64,000 nt of DNA from Paenibacillus sinopodophylli (GCF_005930355.1 NZ_VDBO01000003.1:248001-312000), one strand, 5' to 3'. Shown: positions 16,589 to 26,200, counted from the first letter of the stretch. The notes: generated by a model not told the origin, from the sequence alone. A program made the numbers and translations.

Positions 16589-17905
16589 TTATTTCTTCAC
16601 AATATCCTGCACGGCTTTGTCGAACTTCTCAAGCAATTGATCGCTTGTAATTTGTTTGCCGAGGTACTCCTGCATAGCCGCTCCCCATTGCTGCGTAATG
16701 CCGTCAGGGAAACGATCCCAGTTCCATCCCTTTACTTGCTCTGGATTCGCGCTTGCGAACGCTCCGAAGTCGCCGCCGATCTTGCCTACTGCTTCTGAAT
16801 TCGATGGAATGGACGACAGCGCTGGAACGAATTTAAAGTCGGTGGAGATGAATTTTTTACCTGTCTCCGAAGTGACCATCCAGTTCAAGAAGGCTTTCGC
16901 CTCTTCAACCTGTGCCGATTTGTTATTGACGATCCAGTTGTTCGGCACACCTGTGAATACATTCGGTTTGCCTTGAAGCGGTACAGCCATCATGCCAAGA
17001 TTAAGTGCAGGGTCGATCTCATCAACCATACCTTGAATCCAGTTTCCGTGCTGAATCATCGCATATTTGCCAGCCGCGAACTCCGCTACCTGCGTGTTGT
17101 AATCCGTTGTCAAAGCGTTGTCTTGACCGTTCGCGAACATGATGTCAACAAGGCGAATCCATTCTTTCATAATGGGATCATCCTTCAGCTTCACAGTGCC
17201 TGCCTTAACGTCTTCAATGAAAGCAGCCGGATCCGGTTGATTCGCGAAAGCGATATTCAGCGTATGAATGCCCATCGACCACCATTCGGAAGTCAGTGCG
17301 AACGGCGTAATACCTGCGTCCTTCAGCTTTTTGGCAACAGCGTCGAGCTCATCAAGCGTTTGCGGAAGCTCGGTAATACCTGCTTTGGCGAACAAGTCCT
17401 TGTTATACGTGAAGCCGTAAGCTTCAAGGTTCATTGGCATGCCGAGCAGCTTACCGTCACGTGTAATTTGTGCTTTGGATGCTTCAACTAGATCCTTCGC
17501 CCACGCTTCACCAGAGAGGTCTGTCGCACGGTCCGCATAAGGATCGAAGCCTGCCCACCCGCTGGAGTTGAAAATTTCCGGTTCTTCGCCTGCAGCCAGC
17601 TCCGCTTTCAGCAATGCGCTGTAATCTTCGCCGCCGCCATGCGTCTCGATTTCTACCTTAACGCCGGTTTCCTTCTCATACTCGGCAGCCAGCTTCCCAA
17701 GGGCCTCTGCAATCTCTACTTTAAACTGGAACACTTTAATGGTGACATCCTTCTTCGGTGCCTCGGTTGGATCCGGCTCTGCAGCTGTATTATTTGTTTT
17801 CGCTGGTGCGTTTGTTGCTTTCTCGCCGTTTGTGTTGTTGCCGCAGCCGCTTAACAGAACGATAACCATGATAGCCGCGAGCATTAGAAAAGAAACTTTT
17901 TTCAT
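16589..17905 (-). CDS. Extracellular solute-binding lipoprotein of a carbohydrate ABC importer
   Basis: A 438-residue family 1 solute-binding protein. A signal peptide ends in the lipobox LLSGC (Cys about residue 21), so it is lipid-anchored outside the membrane. A Thr/Ala/Pro linker follows, then the binding domain with KVEIETHGGGEDYSALLKAE and later PLQGKPNVFTGVPNNW and AFLNWM segments typical of sugar binders. It is last in the operon after the two permeases, separated by 148 bases holding its own promoter-like -10 and a palindrome, so it can probably be made in excess. No ATPase is encoded here; a shared MsmX-type ATPase elsewhere is likely. The sugar is unknown. Confidence 0.94.
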   Translation of the reverse strand: MKKVSFLMLAAIMVIVLLSGCGNNTNGEKATNAPAKTNNTAAEPDPTEAPKKDVTIKVFQFKVEIAEALGKLAAEYEKETGVKVEIETHGGGEDYSALLKAELAAGEEPEIFNSSGWAGFDPYADRATDLSGEAWAKDLVEASKAQITRDGKLLGMPMNLEAYGFTYNKDLFAKAGITELPQTLDELDAVAKKLKDAGITPFALTSEWWSMGIHTLNIAFANQPDPAAFIEDVKAGTVKLKDDPIMKEWIRLVDIMFANGQDNALTTDYNTQVAEFAAGKYAMIQHGNWIQGMVDEIDPALNLGMMAVPLQGKPNVFTGVPNNWIVNNKSAQVEEAKAFLNWMVTSETGKKFISTDFKFVPALSSIPSNSEAVGKIGGDFGAFASANPEQVKGWNWDRFPDGITQQWGAAMQEYLGKQITSDQLLEKFDKAVQDIVKK

Positions 17906-17943
17906 CTTATGACCTCCCGCAAATTTTATATATCTTCTTTTTT

Positions 17944-17967
17944 TGTAACGCTTACATCGTCATTATA
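17944..17967 (-). promoter_or_regulatory. Promoter and operator-like palindrome before the binding-protein gene
   Basis: TATAAT occurs on the minus strand at 17967-17962 with a weak -35. Just downstream is the 13-bp palindrome TGTAAGCGTTACA (17956-17944). It looks like a CcpA cre site with one central base missing, or a LacI/GntR-type operator. Its position over the start of transcription fits repression. Confidence 0.5.
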
Positions 17968-18053
17968 ATGGTGCAACAAGCTAGCATAACACCGAATATA
18001 TTGTACATATAGGTGTAAAATGTTGATAACTTCCATTTATTCTAGTGAAGCAA

Positions 18054-18887
18054 TCAGCCTTTCACCGATCCAGCCGTAATACCCTCAATAATATGCTTCT
18101 GTAAAAACAAGAAAAATATAATAATCGGAATCGTACTCAGTGTGAGGGCTGCCATAGCCAAATCCCATTTGCGCAAATACTGTCCGAAAAACTTCTGCAC
18201 GGCGAGTGGAATCGTGGTCAGATTGTCATTGATTACAAGTACGGGAAGCAGGTAGTCATTCCAGATCCACAGCACATTCAGAATGATGACTGTGACTGTA
18301 ATAGGTTTGAGCAGCGGGAATACGATTCGCCAGAATACGCCGTACGGCGAGCAGCCATCCATCACCGCAGCCTCTTCCACCTCGAGCGGTACCGATTTGA
18401 TAAAACCGTGATACAAAAACATCGATAATGAAATACCGAAGCCCATGTAACAAATAACGATACCATACAGATGACCGCGAAGCTCGAACAAGGAAGTAAT
18501 GCGCATAAGCGGCAGCATCACCGACTGGAACGGAATGATCATCGCAGCAATCAGTACGGTAAGCAGCAGCTTGTTGAAGGTCGTCGGCCTTCTTACCAAG
18601 CGGTATGCCATCATCGAGCTGACGATTACGAGCAGCAGTACACTAATCGAAGTGATGAGAAATGAGTTCAAGAACACCGTCGGAAAATCAATCGCTACCC
18701 ATGCCCGCTTGAAGTTGTCCAGTCCCAGCTTCTCCGGCAGGGAAGCAGCGTTCAGGAGAATGTATTTGAGTTCCTTGAATGAATTGACGATCAGAAAGTA
18801 AAACGGTGTCAGAAAGATAAGAGCCACAGCAACACCGATAAGCTCCAGCAGCAGAATGAGCGGTGTATAACGCTGTCTGTTCTCCAT
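18054..18887 (-). CDS. Carbohydrate ABC importer permease, MalG-type
   Basis: A 277-residue inner-membrane permease with six helices. The EAA loop that docks the ATPase is seen as EEAAVMDGCSPYGVFWRIVFP, about residues 170-190 (first 20 residues quoted in part). The C-terminus ends in GSVKG as in CUT1 permeases. It starts at the TAATG overlap with the upstream permease, so the two are translationally coupled. Confidence 0.94.
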   Translation of the reverse strand: MENRQRYTPLILLLELIGVAVALIFLTPFYFLIVNSFKELKYILLNAASLPEKLGLDNFKRAWVAIDFPTVFLNSFLITSISVLLLVIVSSMMAYRLVRRPTTFNKLLLTVLIAAMIIPFQSVMLPLMRITSLFELRGHLYGIVICYMGFGISLSMFLYHGFIKSVPLEVEEAAVMDGCSPYGVFWRIVFPLLKPITVTVIILNVLWIWNDYLLPVLVINDNLTTIPLAVQKFFGQYLRKWDLAMAALTLSTIPIIIFFLFLQKHIIEGITAGSVKG

Positions 18888-19777
18888 TATGCTTCAACCT
18901 CCTTCTTCTTCGTAATCCATACCTGCGTGACCGTAATCAGCGCAACGCCGAAAAAGAAGATCATCGCTTTGGCCGTACCGAGGCCATAACGGTTGTTCAC
19001 CAATCCCTCGCGGTAGACGTTGAGCGCGATCGATTCGGTCGCATTGCCTGGTCCGCCAGCTGTTAGCGATAAGTTAAGGTCGAACATTTTGAACGAGTTG
19101 GAGGTCGTTAGGAACAAGCAGATTGTAATCGCCGGCATGATAAGCGGTACCGTTACGGAGCGCAGCAGCTGCCAAGCACCGGCGCCATCGATCTTGGCTG
19201 CTTCGATCAAATCCTTGGGCACACTGATCATTGCTGCGATGTAGATAATCATCATGTAGCCGGCTGTCTGCCAGACAAAGACAATAACGATGCCCCAGAA
19301 TGCCGTGTTTGGTGTGCCAAGCCATTGGAGGTTGAAGAAGCCGATGTTCGTAGCCTCGCCAATCGCCCGGAAGCCCCGCACGAATATAAAGTACCAAATG
19401 TAGCCGAGCAGCAGGCCGCCGATCACGTTGGGCAAGAAAAACACGGTGCGCAGAAAATTGCGGCTCTTGAGATTGCGTGTCAGCAGCAGCGACAGTAGAA
19501 AAGCCATGACGTTGGTGACAACGACAGCCGCAACTGTGAATTTGGTCGTGAACCAGAATGCATGCCAGAACCGCTCGTCGTCGGTAAATATTTTAATTAT
19601 ATTTTTCATCCCCGTCCACTTGGCATTGCCAAGATCCATCCCGTTCCATTCGGTGAAGGTGTAATAGAACCCCATGACGAACGGCGCAAGCACAATCAGT
19701 ATAAAGGCGATAAGCCCCGGACCGACAAAGACCGTTTGCTGAACCCATTCGGTCCATTTGATTTTTTTGGACATCAT
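18887..19777 (-). CDS. Carbohydrate ABC importer permease, MalF-type
   Basis: A 296-residue permease with six membrane helices and the EAA-loop segment IEAAKIDGAGAWQLLRSVT. It is first in the operon permease-permease-binding protein. AGAGGGG precedes the ATG. The operon is divergent from a YesM/YesN-type two-component pair, which in this group usually activates the adjacent sugar importer. Confidence 0.94.
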   Translation of the reverse strand: MMSKKIKWTEWVQQTVFVGPGLIAFILIVLAPFVMGFYYTFTEWNGMDLGNAKWTGMKNIIKIFTDDERFWHAFWFTTKFTVAAVVVTNVMAFLLSLLLTRNLKSRNFLRTVFFLPNVIGGLLLGYIWYFIFVRGFRAIGEATNIGFFNLQWLGTPNTAFWGIVIVFVWQTAGYMMIIYIAAMISVPKDLIEAAKIDGAGAWQLLRSVTVPLIMPAITICLFLTTSNSFKMFDLNLSLTAGGPGNATESIALNVYREGLVNNRYGLGTAKAMIFFFGVALITVTQVWITKKKEVEA

Positions 19778-19953
19778 CCTCGTCCCCTCTCTCTTTCCCT
19801 CTGACGGAAGCTATCTGTTCATATTCACAGTATAAAACCGAGAGACGGAACCCGAACACTGAGGATGATGATAACGTTGGTGGACTATATTGACCATCGG
19901 CAGGCAGATCGGTTACTGTGTATGCATAGAACAGAAAGCGGGAGATGGCGGTC

Positions 19954-21810
19954 ATGAATAAGGGGAAACCGTTCAATACGATTCGAAAAAAGCTAATGCT
20001 GCTGCTGCTTGCGGCCACGATTCTCCCCATTGCCACCTCAATGGTCATTTCTTACAACGCAACGACCAAATCAATTACCGAGGAAGCGATCGCCAAAAAT
20101 AACCGTCTGCTCTCGCTTGGCAAAACGAACATCATGAACTACATGAACAACATCAACCAAAAGTCGCTTGCCGTCTATAATGCGATGAACGTGCCGCGCT
20201 CGTTGTATTATATTTTGGAGCACAGCATGGAGGATGAAGTGTTCCCGAACGATCTGACAGACATTATCCGCAATCGCAATTTGCTGAAGGACCACCTCTA
20301 CAACATGTACCAAAGCGTCAGCGAATTTCATAAAGTCAGGCTGTATGTCGTGAACCAGAATGCCACTTATTTGCTCTGGAATGACGATATCAAGGTCGGG
20401 CAGCATGCAGAAGCTGTTCTCCAGACAACTAAAAAAACATACATCGAGCCCTCGCATCAGAGCCATAACTACGGACTCGTCGATTTAAAATCTACTGCTA
20501 CCGAAGAAATGGTGTTCACGCTGCACCGCCCCATATTTCTAGCGCCTAGCGAGGTGCTGCTAGCGGAGCTGTCCATCGACGTAAGGCTTCATGTACTCGA
20601 AGACCTGAACCGCCAGCTGTATGACGGCGGCCAAGAAAATTTTTATATTACGGACGCGAACGGCCAAATTGTGTTATCCTCGGATAAAAGTGAGATTGGC
20701 ACGGAGGCCAAGCAAAGCTGGCTCAGCACCGTTCTGCAATCAGGCCAGGACAGCGGCCACTTCGACTGGAAAGCGGAGTCATTCGATGGCATGGTTTTCT
20801 ATGACCGGATCAAAACGCCGTACATGGATTGGTATTTGATCAAACAAACACCCTATAAGCATCTCTATAGTGCGGCAGACCGAATTGCACGTATCAATAC
20901 TGCCGTCGGCATCGCTTTTCTGGCTGTCGTCGTGTTTGCAACCTTGTTCATCTCCATCCGATTTACGAAGCCGCTGCTGCGCCTAATCGGGTACGTGAAC
21001 AAGATCGAAACTGGCAATCTGAACGTGTCGATTGACATTCACAGCAATGATGAGATCGGCTTGCTGGCACGGCGTTTCCGCTCTATGATGCAGACGATCA
21101 ACAATCTGATCCTAACCGAATATCGGCTTGAGATCGCCAACAAGACCAATGAATTGAAAGCGCTGCAAGCGCAGGTCAATCCGCATTTCCTGTACAATGC
21201 ACTGCAATCCATCGGCACTGTATCCTTGCAGCACGGAGACAAGAAAGCCTATTCCTTAATCACGTCCCTTGGCAAAATGATGCGCTATCAAATGAATACG
21301 ATGAATGCCGTCGTAGAGCTTAGCCGAGAGCTCGATTATGTGCAAGCTTATCTCGATTTGCAGAAGCAGCGCTTTGATACCGCCCTTCATATTCAGCTCC
21401 ATATTGACGAGCAAACAAAAGATATTCTGATTCCCAAAATGATTCTGCAGCCGCTTCTTGAAAACTTTTTCAAGCACGGATTTGTGCAAACGTTTGAGCA
21501 TCCGTCCGAGCTGGTTATTACCAGCCTATTAGACGCTGATCGGCAATTATTGTCCATCGAAGTGAAGGACAATGGCTGTGGATTGTCGGAGGAGCGGCTG
21601 CAGGAGGTATTGAATCAATTGCATAAGGTGCCTCGACTTGGAGCTCTCCATCCGGAGAACGAAGATGAAAGCGGCATCGGACTGCATAATGTGCTTTCGC
21701 GGCTGCGGCTGCATTTCGACGACAACGCTGCAATGGAGCTGCACCGCGTACAGCCTCACGGCTTTTCCGTTACGATTCATATTCCGCTGGCGAAGGAGAA
21801 TGAGGAATGA
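19954..21810 (+). CDS. YesM-type sensor histidine kinase
   Basis: A 618-residue membrane kinase. Two helices (about residues 10-33 and 320-340) flank a Cache-like extracellular sensor of about 280 residues. A HAMP linker, the His_kinase domain with the phosphorylated histidine in QVNPHFLYNALQSIG, and an HATPase domain (ILQPLLENFFKHGF, VKDNGCGL, GIGLHNVLSRL) follow. ATG at 19954 is chosen because GGGAG is nine bases upstream; ATG at 19945 touches that site. Its stop overlaps the start of the response regulator, and the pair faces a sugar ABC operon it probably controls. Confidence 0.94.
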   Translation: MNKGKPFNTIRKKLMLLLLAATILPIATSMVISYNATTKSITEEAIAKNNRLLSLGKTNIMNYMNNINQKSLAVYNAMNVPRSLYYILEHSMEDEVFPNDLTDIIRNRNLLKDHLYNMYQSVSEFHKVRLYVVNQNATYLLWNDDIKVGQHAEAVLQTTKKTYIEPSHQSHNYGLVDLKSTATEEMVFTLHRPIFLAPSEVLLAELSIDVRLHVLEDLNRQLYDGGQENFYITDANGQIVLSSDKSEIGTEAKQSWLSTVLQSGQDSGHFDWKAESFDGMVFYDRIKTPYMDWYLIKQTPYKHLYSAADRIARINTAVGIAFLAVVVFATLFISIRFTKPLLRLIGYVNKIETGNLNVSIDIHSNDEIGLLARRFRSMMQTINNLILTEYRLEIANKTNELKALQAQVNPHFLYNALQSIGTVSLQHGDKKAYSLITSLGKMMRYQMNTMNAVVELSRELDYVQAYLDLQKQRFDTALHIQLHIDEQTKDILIPKMILQPLLENFFKHGFVQTFEHPSELVITSLLDADRQLLSIEVKDNGCGLSEERLQEVLNQLHKVPRLGALHPENEDESGIGLHNVLSRLRLHFDDNAAMELHRVQPHGFSVTIHIPLAKENEE

Positions 21811-23429
21811 AGGCATTAATTATTGACGATGAGAAGCATGTGAGGGAAGCCATTCGCATGCTCGTGCCTTGGACGCAGCTTGGCATCCATACGCTGCTGG
21901 AGGCACAGGATGGCATAGTGGCTACGGAGCTGATCCGCTCCGAGCGTCCAGAAATCATATTTACCGATATGATGATGCCGAACATGGACGGTACGGAGCT
22001 CTTGCAATGGACTGCCGCGCACGCGCCTGCCAGCAAAATCATCGTCATCAGCGGCCACGATGATTTCAGCTTCGTACGCCATGCGGTCAAATACGGTGGA
22101 GTCGATTACATTCTCAAGCCGATTGATGCCGAACAGCTCGTGAGCGCGCTGACCAAAGCGGTAAACTGCTGGATGGAAGAAGAGCAGGAACGTGTACGCA
22201 AACGCAGCATGAGCATCGAGCTGAACCAGCTAAAGCCGATGTATCTAGAGCAATATTTCTCCACAATCATTAATGAGCCAGGTGCCCATCCAAGCTTTGC
22301 TGATACACTCAGACAGGAGCTTGGTATCGTGGAGCCGATTGCGAGTGTCCGAATCGCCGTCCTCCGGCTGGAGCTAACCCCGCCTGCTGTACGCGACAAA
22401 TTCACTGACGGCCTTGATCTGCTGCTGTTCTCGCTGACGAATATTTGCAATGAATTTCTAAAGGGGCAGCAGCAAGGCTTTGCGCTTCGTCACTGGGGCC
22501 ATGAGCAGGAGATTGTGCTGCTGTTCTGGGGCGAGAGCAGCCATGCTCCGGCACTGATCCAAGAAATCAACGATGCCATTTATACTGCACTCAAGGCTCG
22601 GTTTCACTTTGGCCTTGGCGAATCATTCGCTTTCCCTGCAGCCGGCGCCAGCGCCTATCAGCAAGCGAAACTCGCGCTGCTTCAACGGAATTTGCTCGCG
22701 AACGACACTTACTGCCACTTGTACAACGTCGCTCCAAGCACGAGCAAGAATACCTCGCTGCTGTTCAGCGAGCATGAAGAGCAAATTCGATTTGGCGTGC
22801 TCAGTGGCAGCAAAGAGCAGATTCGTCGCGCCCTGAAGCCCTGGTTCGATACGCTGGAGCAAGAGAGCTACCTCTCTCTTGAGCAGCTTATTGTATGGCG
22901 ACAGCAGTATATGCTCGCCATGTCGATTTGGGAGTCCAAGCATGCCCGCAGCCGCAAGCGCAGCCCGGCATCGGGAGCTTTGGAGCAGACCATGCTGCCC
23001 GTCGATGCGAATGGTTTTTTTGATTTTGAACAATGGAAGAACGCCGTATTAACGGAAGCTTATGACATCTCAGCGCAGCTTGCGGAGCAAGACAAGGAGC
23101 GCAGCGTCATTGAGGAAATTGCCAGCTATATTGAGCAGCACCCGCATGAGGAAATTACACTTCAGGACATATCCGAACGTTTTTATTTGAGCAGGGAGTA
23201 CATTTCTCGCAAATTCAAGCAAGAGACGAATGGAAACCTCTCCGACTTCATAGCAGAGGTACGCATTAAACGTGCCAAGGAGCTTCTTGCCAACGGACAG
23301 TTGAAAATTTCGCAGGTTGCTGAGCTAGTCGGCTTCCAGGACGAGAAATATTTCAGCCGTGTCTTCAAGAAAAGAACGAACTGCTCGCCTAACGATTACC
23401 GGAAGCATCATTTCGGGACGGATGACTGA
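21807..23429 (+). CDS. YesN-type AraC-family response regulator
   Basis: A 540-residue regulator. The receiver domain at the N-terminus has DDE (residues 7-9), the phosphorylated Asp in IIFTDMMMPNMDG and the lysine in YILKPID. A middle region of about 270 residues of unclear fold follows. The C-terminal AraC DNA-binding domain contains LQDISERFYLSREYISRKFK and the second helix-turn-helix ISQVAELVGFQDEKYFSRVF. It starts at an ATGA overlap with the kinase gene, so both are co-translated. The likely target is the divergent sugar importer. Confidence 0.94.
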   Translation: MKALIIDDEKHVREAIRMLVPWTQLGIHTLLEAQDGIVATELIRSERPEIIFTDMMMPNMDGTELLQWTAAHAPASKIIVISGHDDFSFVRHAVKYGGVDYILKPIDAEQLVSALTKAVNCWMEEEQERVRKRSMSIELNQLKPMYLEQYFSTIINEPGAHPSFADTLRQELGIVEPIASVRIAVLRLELTPPAVRDKFTDGLDLLLFSLTNICNEFLKGQQQGFALRHWGHEQEIVLLFWGESSHAPALIQEINDAIYTALKARFHFGLGESFAFPAAGASAYQQAKLALLQRNLLANDTYCHLYNVAPSTSKNTSLLFSEHEEQIRFGVLSGSKEQIRRALKPWFDTLEQESYLSLEQLIVWRQQYMLAMSIWESKHARSRKRSPASGALEQTMLPVDANGFFDFEQWKNAVLTEAYDISAQLAEQDKERSVIEEIASYIEQHPHEEITLQDISERFYLSREYISRKFKQETNGNLSDFIAEVRIKRAKELLANGQLKISQVAELVGFQDEKYFSRVFKKRTNCSPNDYRKHHFGTDD

Positions 23430-23440
23430 ATCTCAGCAGA

Positions 23441-23493
23441 AAAAAGCCGAGCTCTGCATAAATGGCGTTAACCGTTCATGCGAAGCTCGGCTT
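23441..23493. terminator. Terminator between the response regulator and YdjO-like genes
   Basis: AAGCCGAGCT pairs with AGCTCGGCTT, with extra GCAT/ATGC pairing in the loop, 11 bases after the regulator stop. Confidence 0.65.
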
Positions 23494-23512
23494 CAATCTG
23501 TGAAAGAGGGAA

Positions 23513-23743
23513 CTACATAATTGGCGTACCCTTTTTCAACGTCTTCATGTCGCTATTGGAGTTATTGAGCGCGGGCAGCATCTTCTCGCCGCTGACCATT
23601 GGTTCATGGCAGATCAAACAGGTAGGTACGTGATCAAAAGCAAAGTTATCGCGCATCCAGCTGTTGCACCCTTCCGTCTCGCATGTCCATACCTTCGTGT
23701 TTTCTTCCGGAATCTCTTCAAGCGGTTTTTTACGATTGTACAT
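23513..23743 (-). CDS. YdjO-like cold-inducible small zinc-ribbon protein
   Basis: A 76-residue protein similar to Bacillus YdjO. Paired cysteines (CETEGC and CLIC) form a likely zinc site, and NSWMRDNFAF matches the family core. ATG at 23743 follows AAGGGGGC by seven bases; the longer frame from 23761 has no such signal. YdjO is described as cold-induced in Bacillus; its molecular role is unknown. Confidence 0.8.
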   Translation of the reverse strand: MYNRKKPLEEIPEENTKVWTCETEGCNSWMRDNFAFDHVPTCLICHEPMVSGEKMLPALNNSNSDMKTLKKGTPIM

Positions 23744-23914
23744 GGTCAGCCCCCTTCGCAATAAAAAGGAAAAACTGCCTCAAACCTTAGAAGTAAGGGG
23801 CAGTTATCGTTTATAAACAGCAGTGTATTGTGAATATGTGTTACAAACTTGCAAGTGATCTTATTATACCATATTTCGTCCAATAAAGGCAAATATGAGC
23901 TCGCGTTTGTGCGC

Positions 23915-24020
23915 CTTTTTTTTAAATATAGGAAAGTCATTTATTTCGCCAACATTGTCTATCTGTCTACGCGAAACGTTAGCTTATGCCTCCAGAGGAC
24001 GGTTTCAGCCGTTTACGCTT
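23915..24020 (-). repeat. Dispersed two-hairpin element, copy C (reverse orientation)
   Basis: The reverse complement matches copies B and D: AAGCGTAAACGGCTGAAACC through CGTTTCGCGTAGA and TTTCCTATATTTAAAAAAAA. The stop codon of the gene at 24005 lies inside it. Confidence 0.83.
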
Positions 24021-24727
24021 GTAAAGGGATTGTAATAGGCGAATAACTGCTCCACCGGCTTAAAAAACAGATGCCCATCCTCCCATGGCTGAAAGTGCAG
24101 ATCCATTCGTGAATCGCTCCAAGTCGTTGGAGTACCCTTCGTACTGAGCTTGCGAGGTGAACTGGGCTCTTCTACGACAACCGGAAACTCTTGGTACCCA
24201 AACAGCAGATTCTCGTGCATCGCTATGATCTCGTATTTGGGCCCATGAAAGGCCTGCTCTTCCTGCAGCTGATAATGAAAATAAATGTAGCTCGCCGCCA
24301 TCTCTGGCTTCAAATGCGCCACCCTGCCTACCCTTCGCTCAACCTCTTCCTTGCGCAGCCAATGCTCTATACTGACAGGCTCATTGAAATGAAACACATC
24401 AATCATCGTGATCCACTTCCGTGCTTCCGGCTGGCCCGGCCAATCCGCTAAATATGGCTCCAAGGACGGCAGCAGGCTCTCAGGCTTCAACTGTTGATCC
24501 AAACATTCACAATATAAAAATAAATTACGCTCCCACCGAAAGCAGCCGATGGTCATGATCTCCCTCTGCTCCAACAGTGCATGAAACGACTGCTCCTGCT
24601 TCGCAGCTTCCATAGCTTCTACTTCCATGCCTTCTGTCATATACGCCCTAGCAATGAGTCTGATCATATGTACCTCGCTTTTCGTAATTTCTTTTTCAGC
24701 CATCATATCGAATTCCCAAGCCTGCAT
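24005..24727 (-). CDS. Hypothetical protein with C-terminus donated by a repeat
   Basis: This encodes 240 residues, apparently cytoplasmic, rich in Glu, Trp and aromatic residues, with no recognised domain. The final residues SVNG and the TGA stop come from copy C of the dispersed hairpin element. The start is unclear: ATG at 24727 has no good ribosome binding site, and ATGs at 24706 and 24703 (MMAEKEI) follow a weak GGGAA. Confidence 0.65.
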   Translation of the reverse strand: MQAWEFDMMAEKEITKSEVHMIRLIARAYMTEGMEVEAMEAAKQEQSFHALLEQREIMTIGCFRWERNLFLYCECLDQQLKPESLLPSLEPYLADWPGQPEARKWITMIDVFHFNEPVSIEHWLRKEEVERRVGRVAHLKPEMAASYIYFHYQLQEEQAFHGPKYEIIAMHENLLFGYQEFPVVVEEPSSPRKLSTKGTPTTWSDSRMDLHFQPWEDGHLFFKPVEQLFAYYNPFTSVNG

Positions 24728-24831
24728 TCAATGGTTAGCTAATAAAAATTTCGTGTACATGCCTGAATTGTCCAATGTTGGTTATTCTAATGGGAGCAGC
24801 TTATCAATTAGCTGTATACGAGGAGGAATAA

Positions 24832-24966
24832 ATGATGGATAGCACCAAAGCATTTGTCGATAAAATAAAAGCCAATCAGCATAAAGCTGAGCTAAACAAG
24901 CGGCGCAATGGCAATGGAAATCCAGCGGAACGACTCTCAAATAAGCAGCATTCGACGAATAAATAA
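24832..24966 (+). CDS. DUF4023-like small protein
   Basis: A 44-residue basic, hydrophilic protein beginning MMDSTKAFVDKIKANQHK and ending LSNKQHSTNK. From memory it matches the DUF4023 family of Bacillales (ST-x-FV-x-K, NQ, NP and SNKQH positions), whose function is unknown. GAGGAGG precedes the first ATG, and a strong terminator follows. Either of two adjacent ATGs could be used. Confidence 0.72.
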   Translation: MMDSTKAFVDKIKANQHKAELNKRRNGNGNPAERLSNKQHSTNK

Positions 24967-25051
24967 ACGAAACAGATCATGCTGCCTGCTAATTTCATAC
25001 TGAAAGAGGATATCCCTCTTATTAGTCTAATGAGATACACTGGCAATATCA

Positions 25052-25099
25052 AAAAAACCAGTCCTCTCCCCTTATCATATGGAGAGTAGACTGGTTTTC
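25052..25099. terminator. Bidirectional terminator
   Basis: AAAACCAGTC pairs with GACTGGTTTT, with an inner CTCTCC/GGAGAG stem. It is flanked by A and T runs between converging genes. Confidence 0.82.
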
Positions 25100-25136
25100 T
25101 TCTTGTTTGACCTAGTACACGGCAATCTTATCCGAT

Positions 25137-25463
25137 CTAAACCGAATATTCATGCGGGAAATACTCGATGCGCGAGTCCGTAACAATCGTAAGGCTGCCT
25201 TTGTCCGCATCATATTCGACCGGACCATCCTTTACGTAATACCACGTTTTCAACGTCGGTTGATCCGCATATTCCTGGAATATAAATACGTTCAATTCAT
25301 TCTTATTTGCGAGTAGATCTTCGAGCACAGGGCCCTGCGGCAAGTTAACGGTGAATCGCCAGCCCCGCTCCAACGCCTCAACCGTATAAGGTACGTCCAG
25401 CTTATTGGAATCGAAAAACATCCGCCCGCCTACCGCGTGCTTCACCTGAAACGTTTGCTTCAT
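25137..25463 (-). CDS. Hypothetical protein downstream of pirin
   Basis: A 108-residue protein with alternating hydrophobic and polar residues suggesting beta strands, no signal peptide and no recognised family. ATG at 25463 follows GGGGAGGAG by about eight bases. It lies 38 bases after the pirin gene on the same strand and is probably co-transcribed with it. Confidence 0.7.
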   Translation of the reverse strand: MKQTFQVKHAVGGRMFFDSNKLDVPYTVEALERGWRFTVNLPQGPVLEDLLANKNELNVFIFQEYADQPTLKTWYYVKDGPVEYDADKGSLTIVTDSRIEYFPHEYSV

Positions 25464-25501
25464 CACGAAACTCCTCCCCAAAGTGTAAGCATACAAACCG
25501 C

Positions 25502-26200
25502 TTACGGCAAATCAATCAGCATAAAAAACGCTGGCGTTACCGCGGCAAAAGCAAGCTCATCCGCCGCATCGATCTGTGCGGTGTCGCCGATTTCCAGCTT
25601 CACTCCGTTTACTTCAAGTACGCCTTCAATTAAGTAAATAAATTGTTTGCGCCCTGTTTCGACAGGATACGCAAGCTCTTCACCTTGCTCCAGCTTGCTT
25701 AAATAAATCGTCATGTCTTGACCAATCGAAGCCGTATTCTCCAGCTCATGACTCGATACGACAGGCAGCAGCGCATTGTGCAGCTTATCAACATCGAAGC
25801 TGCTAGCTTCGTAAGAAGGTGCAAGACCGCGCTCCTTCGGCATAAACCAAAGCTGCAGCAATCGAAGCTCCGTTTCCTCCGAAGCATTAAATTCCGTATG
25901 AATAACGCCCGTACCTGCAGACATCCGCTGCACTTCTCCGAAAGAGGATACGACCGAGTTTCCCATATTATCTTCATGTCTAATCAGACCATTCAATACG
26001 ATGGATACAATCTCCATATCGCTATGAGGATGTGCCCCGAAGCCTCTTCCTGGAGCCAAATAATCGTCATTGCACACACGCATTACGCTAAAGCCGGTTC
26101 GAGCCGGATCATTATAGGCTCCGAATGAGTAGCTGGGGTGGCTGCGAAGCCAGCCGAGATCTGCCGAATGCCGTTCTGCAGCGGGGAATACGTCGATCAT
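25502..26200 (-). CDS. Pirin-family protein (YhhW-like cupin)
   Basis: A 232-residue bicupin. The metal-binding histidines appear in GFGAHPHSDMEIVSIVL and in GTGVIHTEFNASE, followed by LQLWFMP, as in E. coli YhhW and pirins, some of which have quercetin 2,3-dioxygenase activity in vitro. The physiological role is unknown. ATG at 26200 is preferred for the GGAGGAG immediately upstream. Confidence 0.92.
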   Translation of the reverse strand: MIDVFPAAERHSADLGWLRSHPSYSFGAYNDPARTGFSVMRVCNDDYLAPGRGFGAHPHSDMEIVSIVLNGLIRHEDNMGNSVVSSFGEVQRMSAGTGVIHTEFNASEETELRLLQLWFMPKERGLAPSYEASSFDVDKLHNALLPVVSSHELENTASIGQDMTIYLSKLEQGEELAYPVETGRKQFIYLIEGVLEVNGVKLEIGDTAQIDAADELAFAAVTPAFFMLIDLP

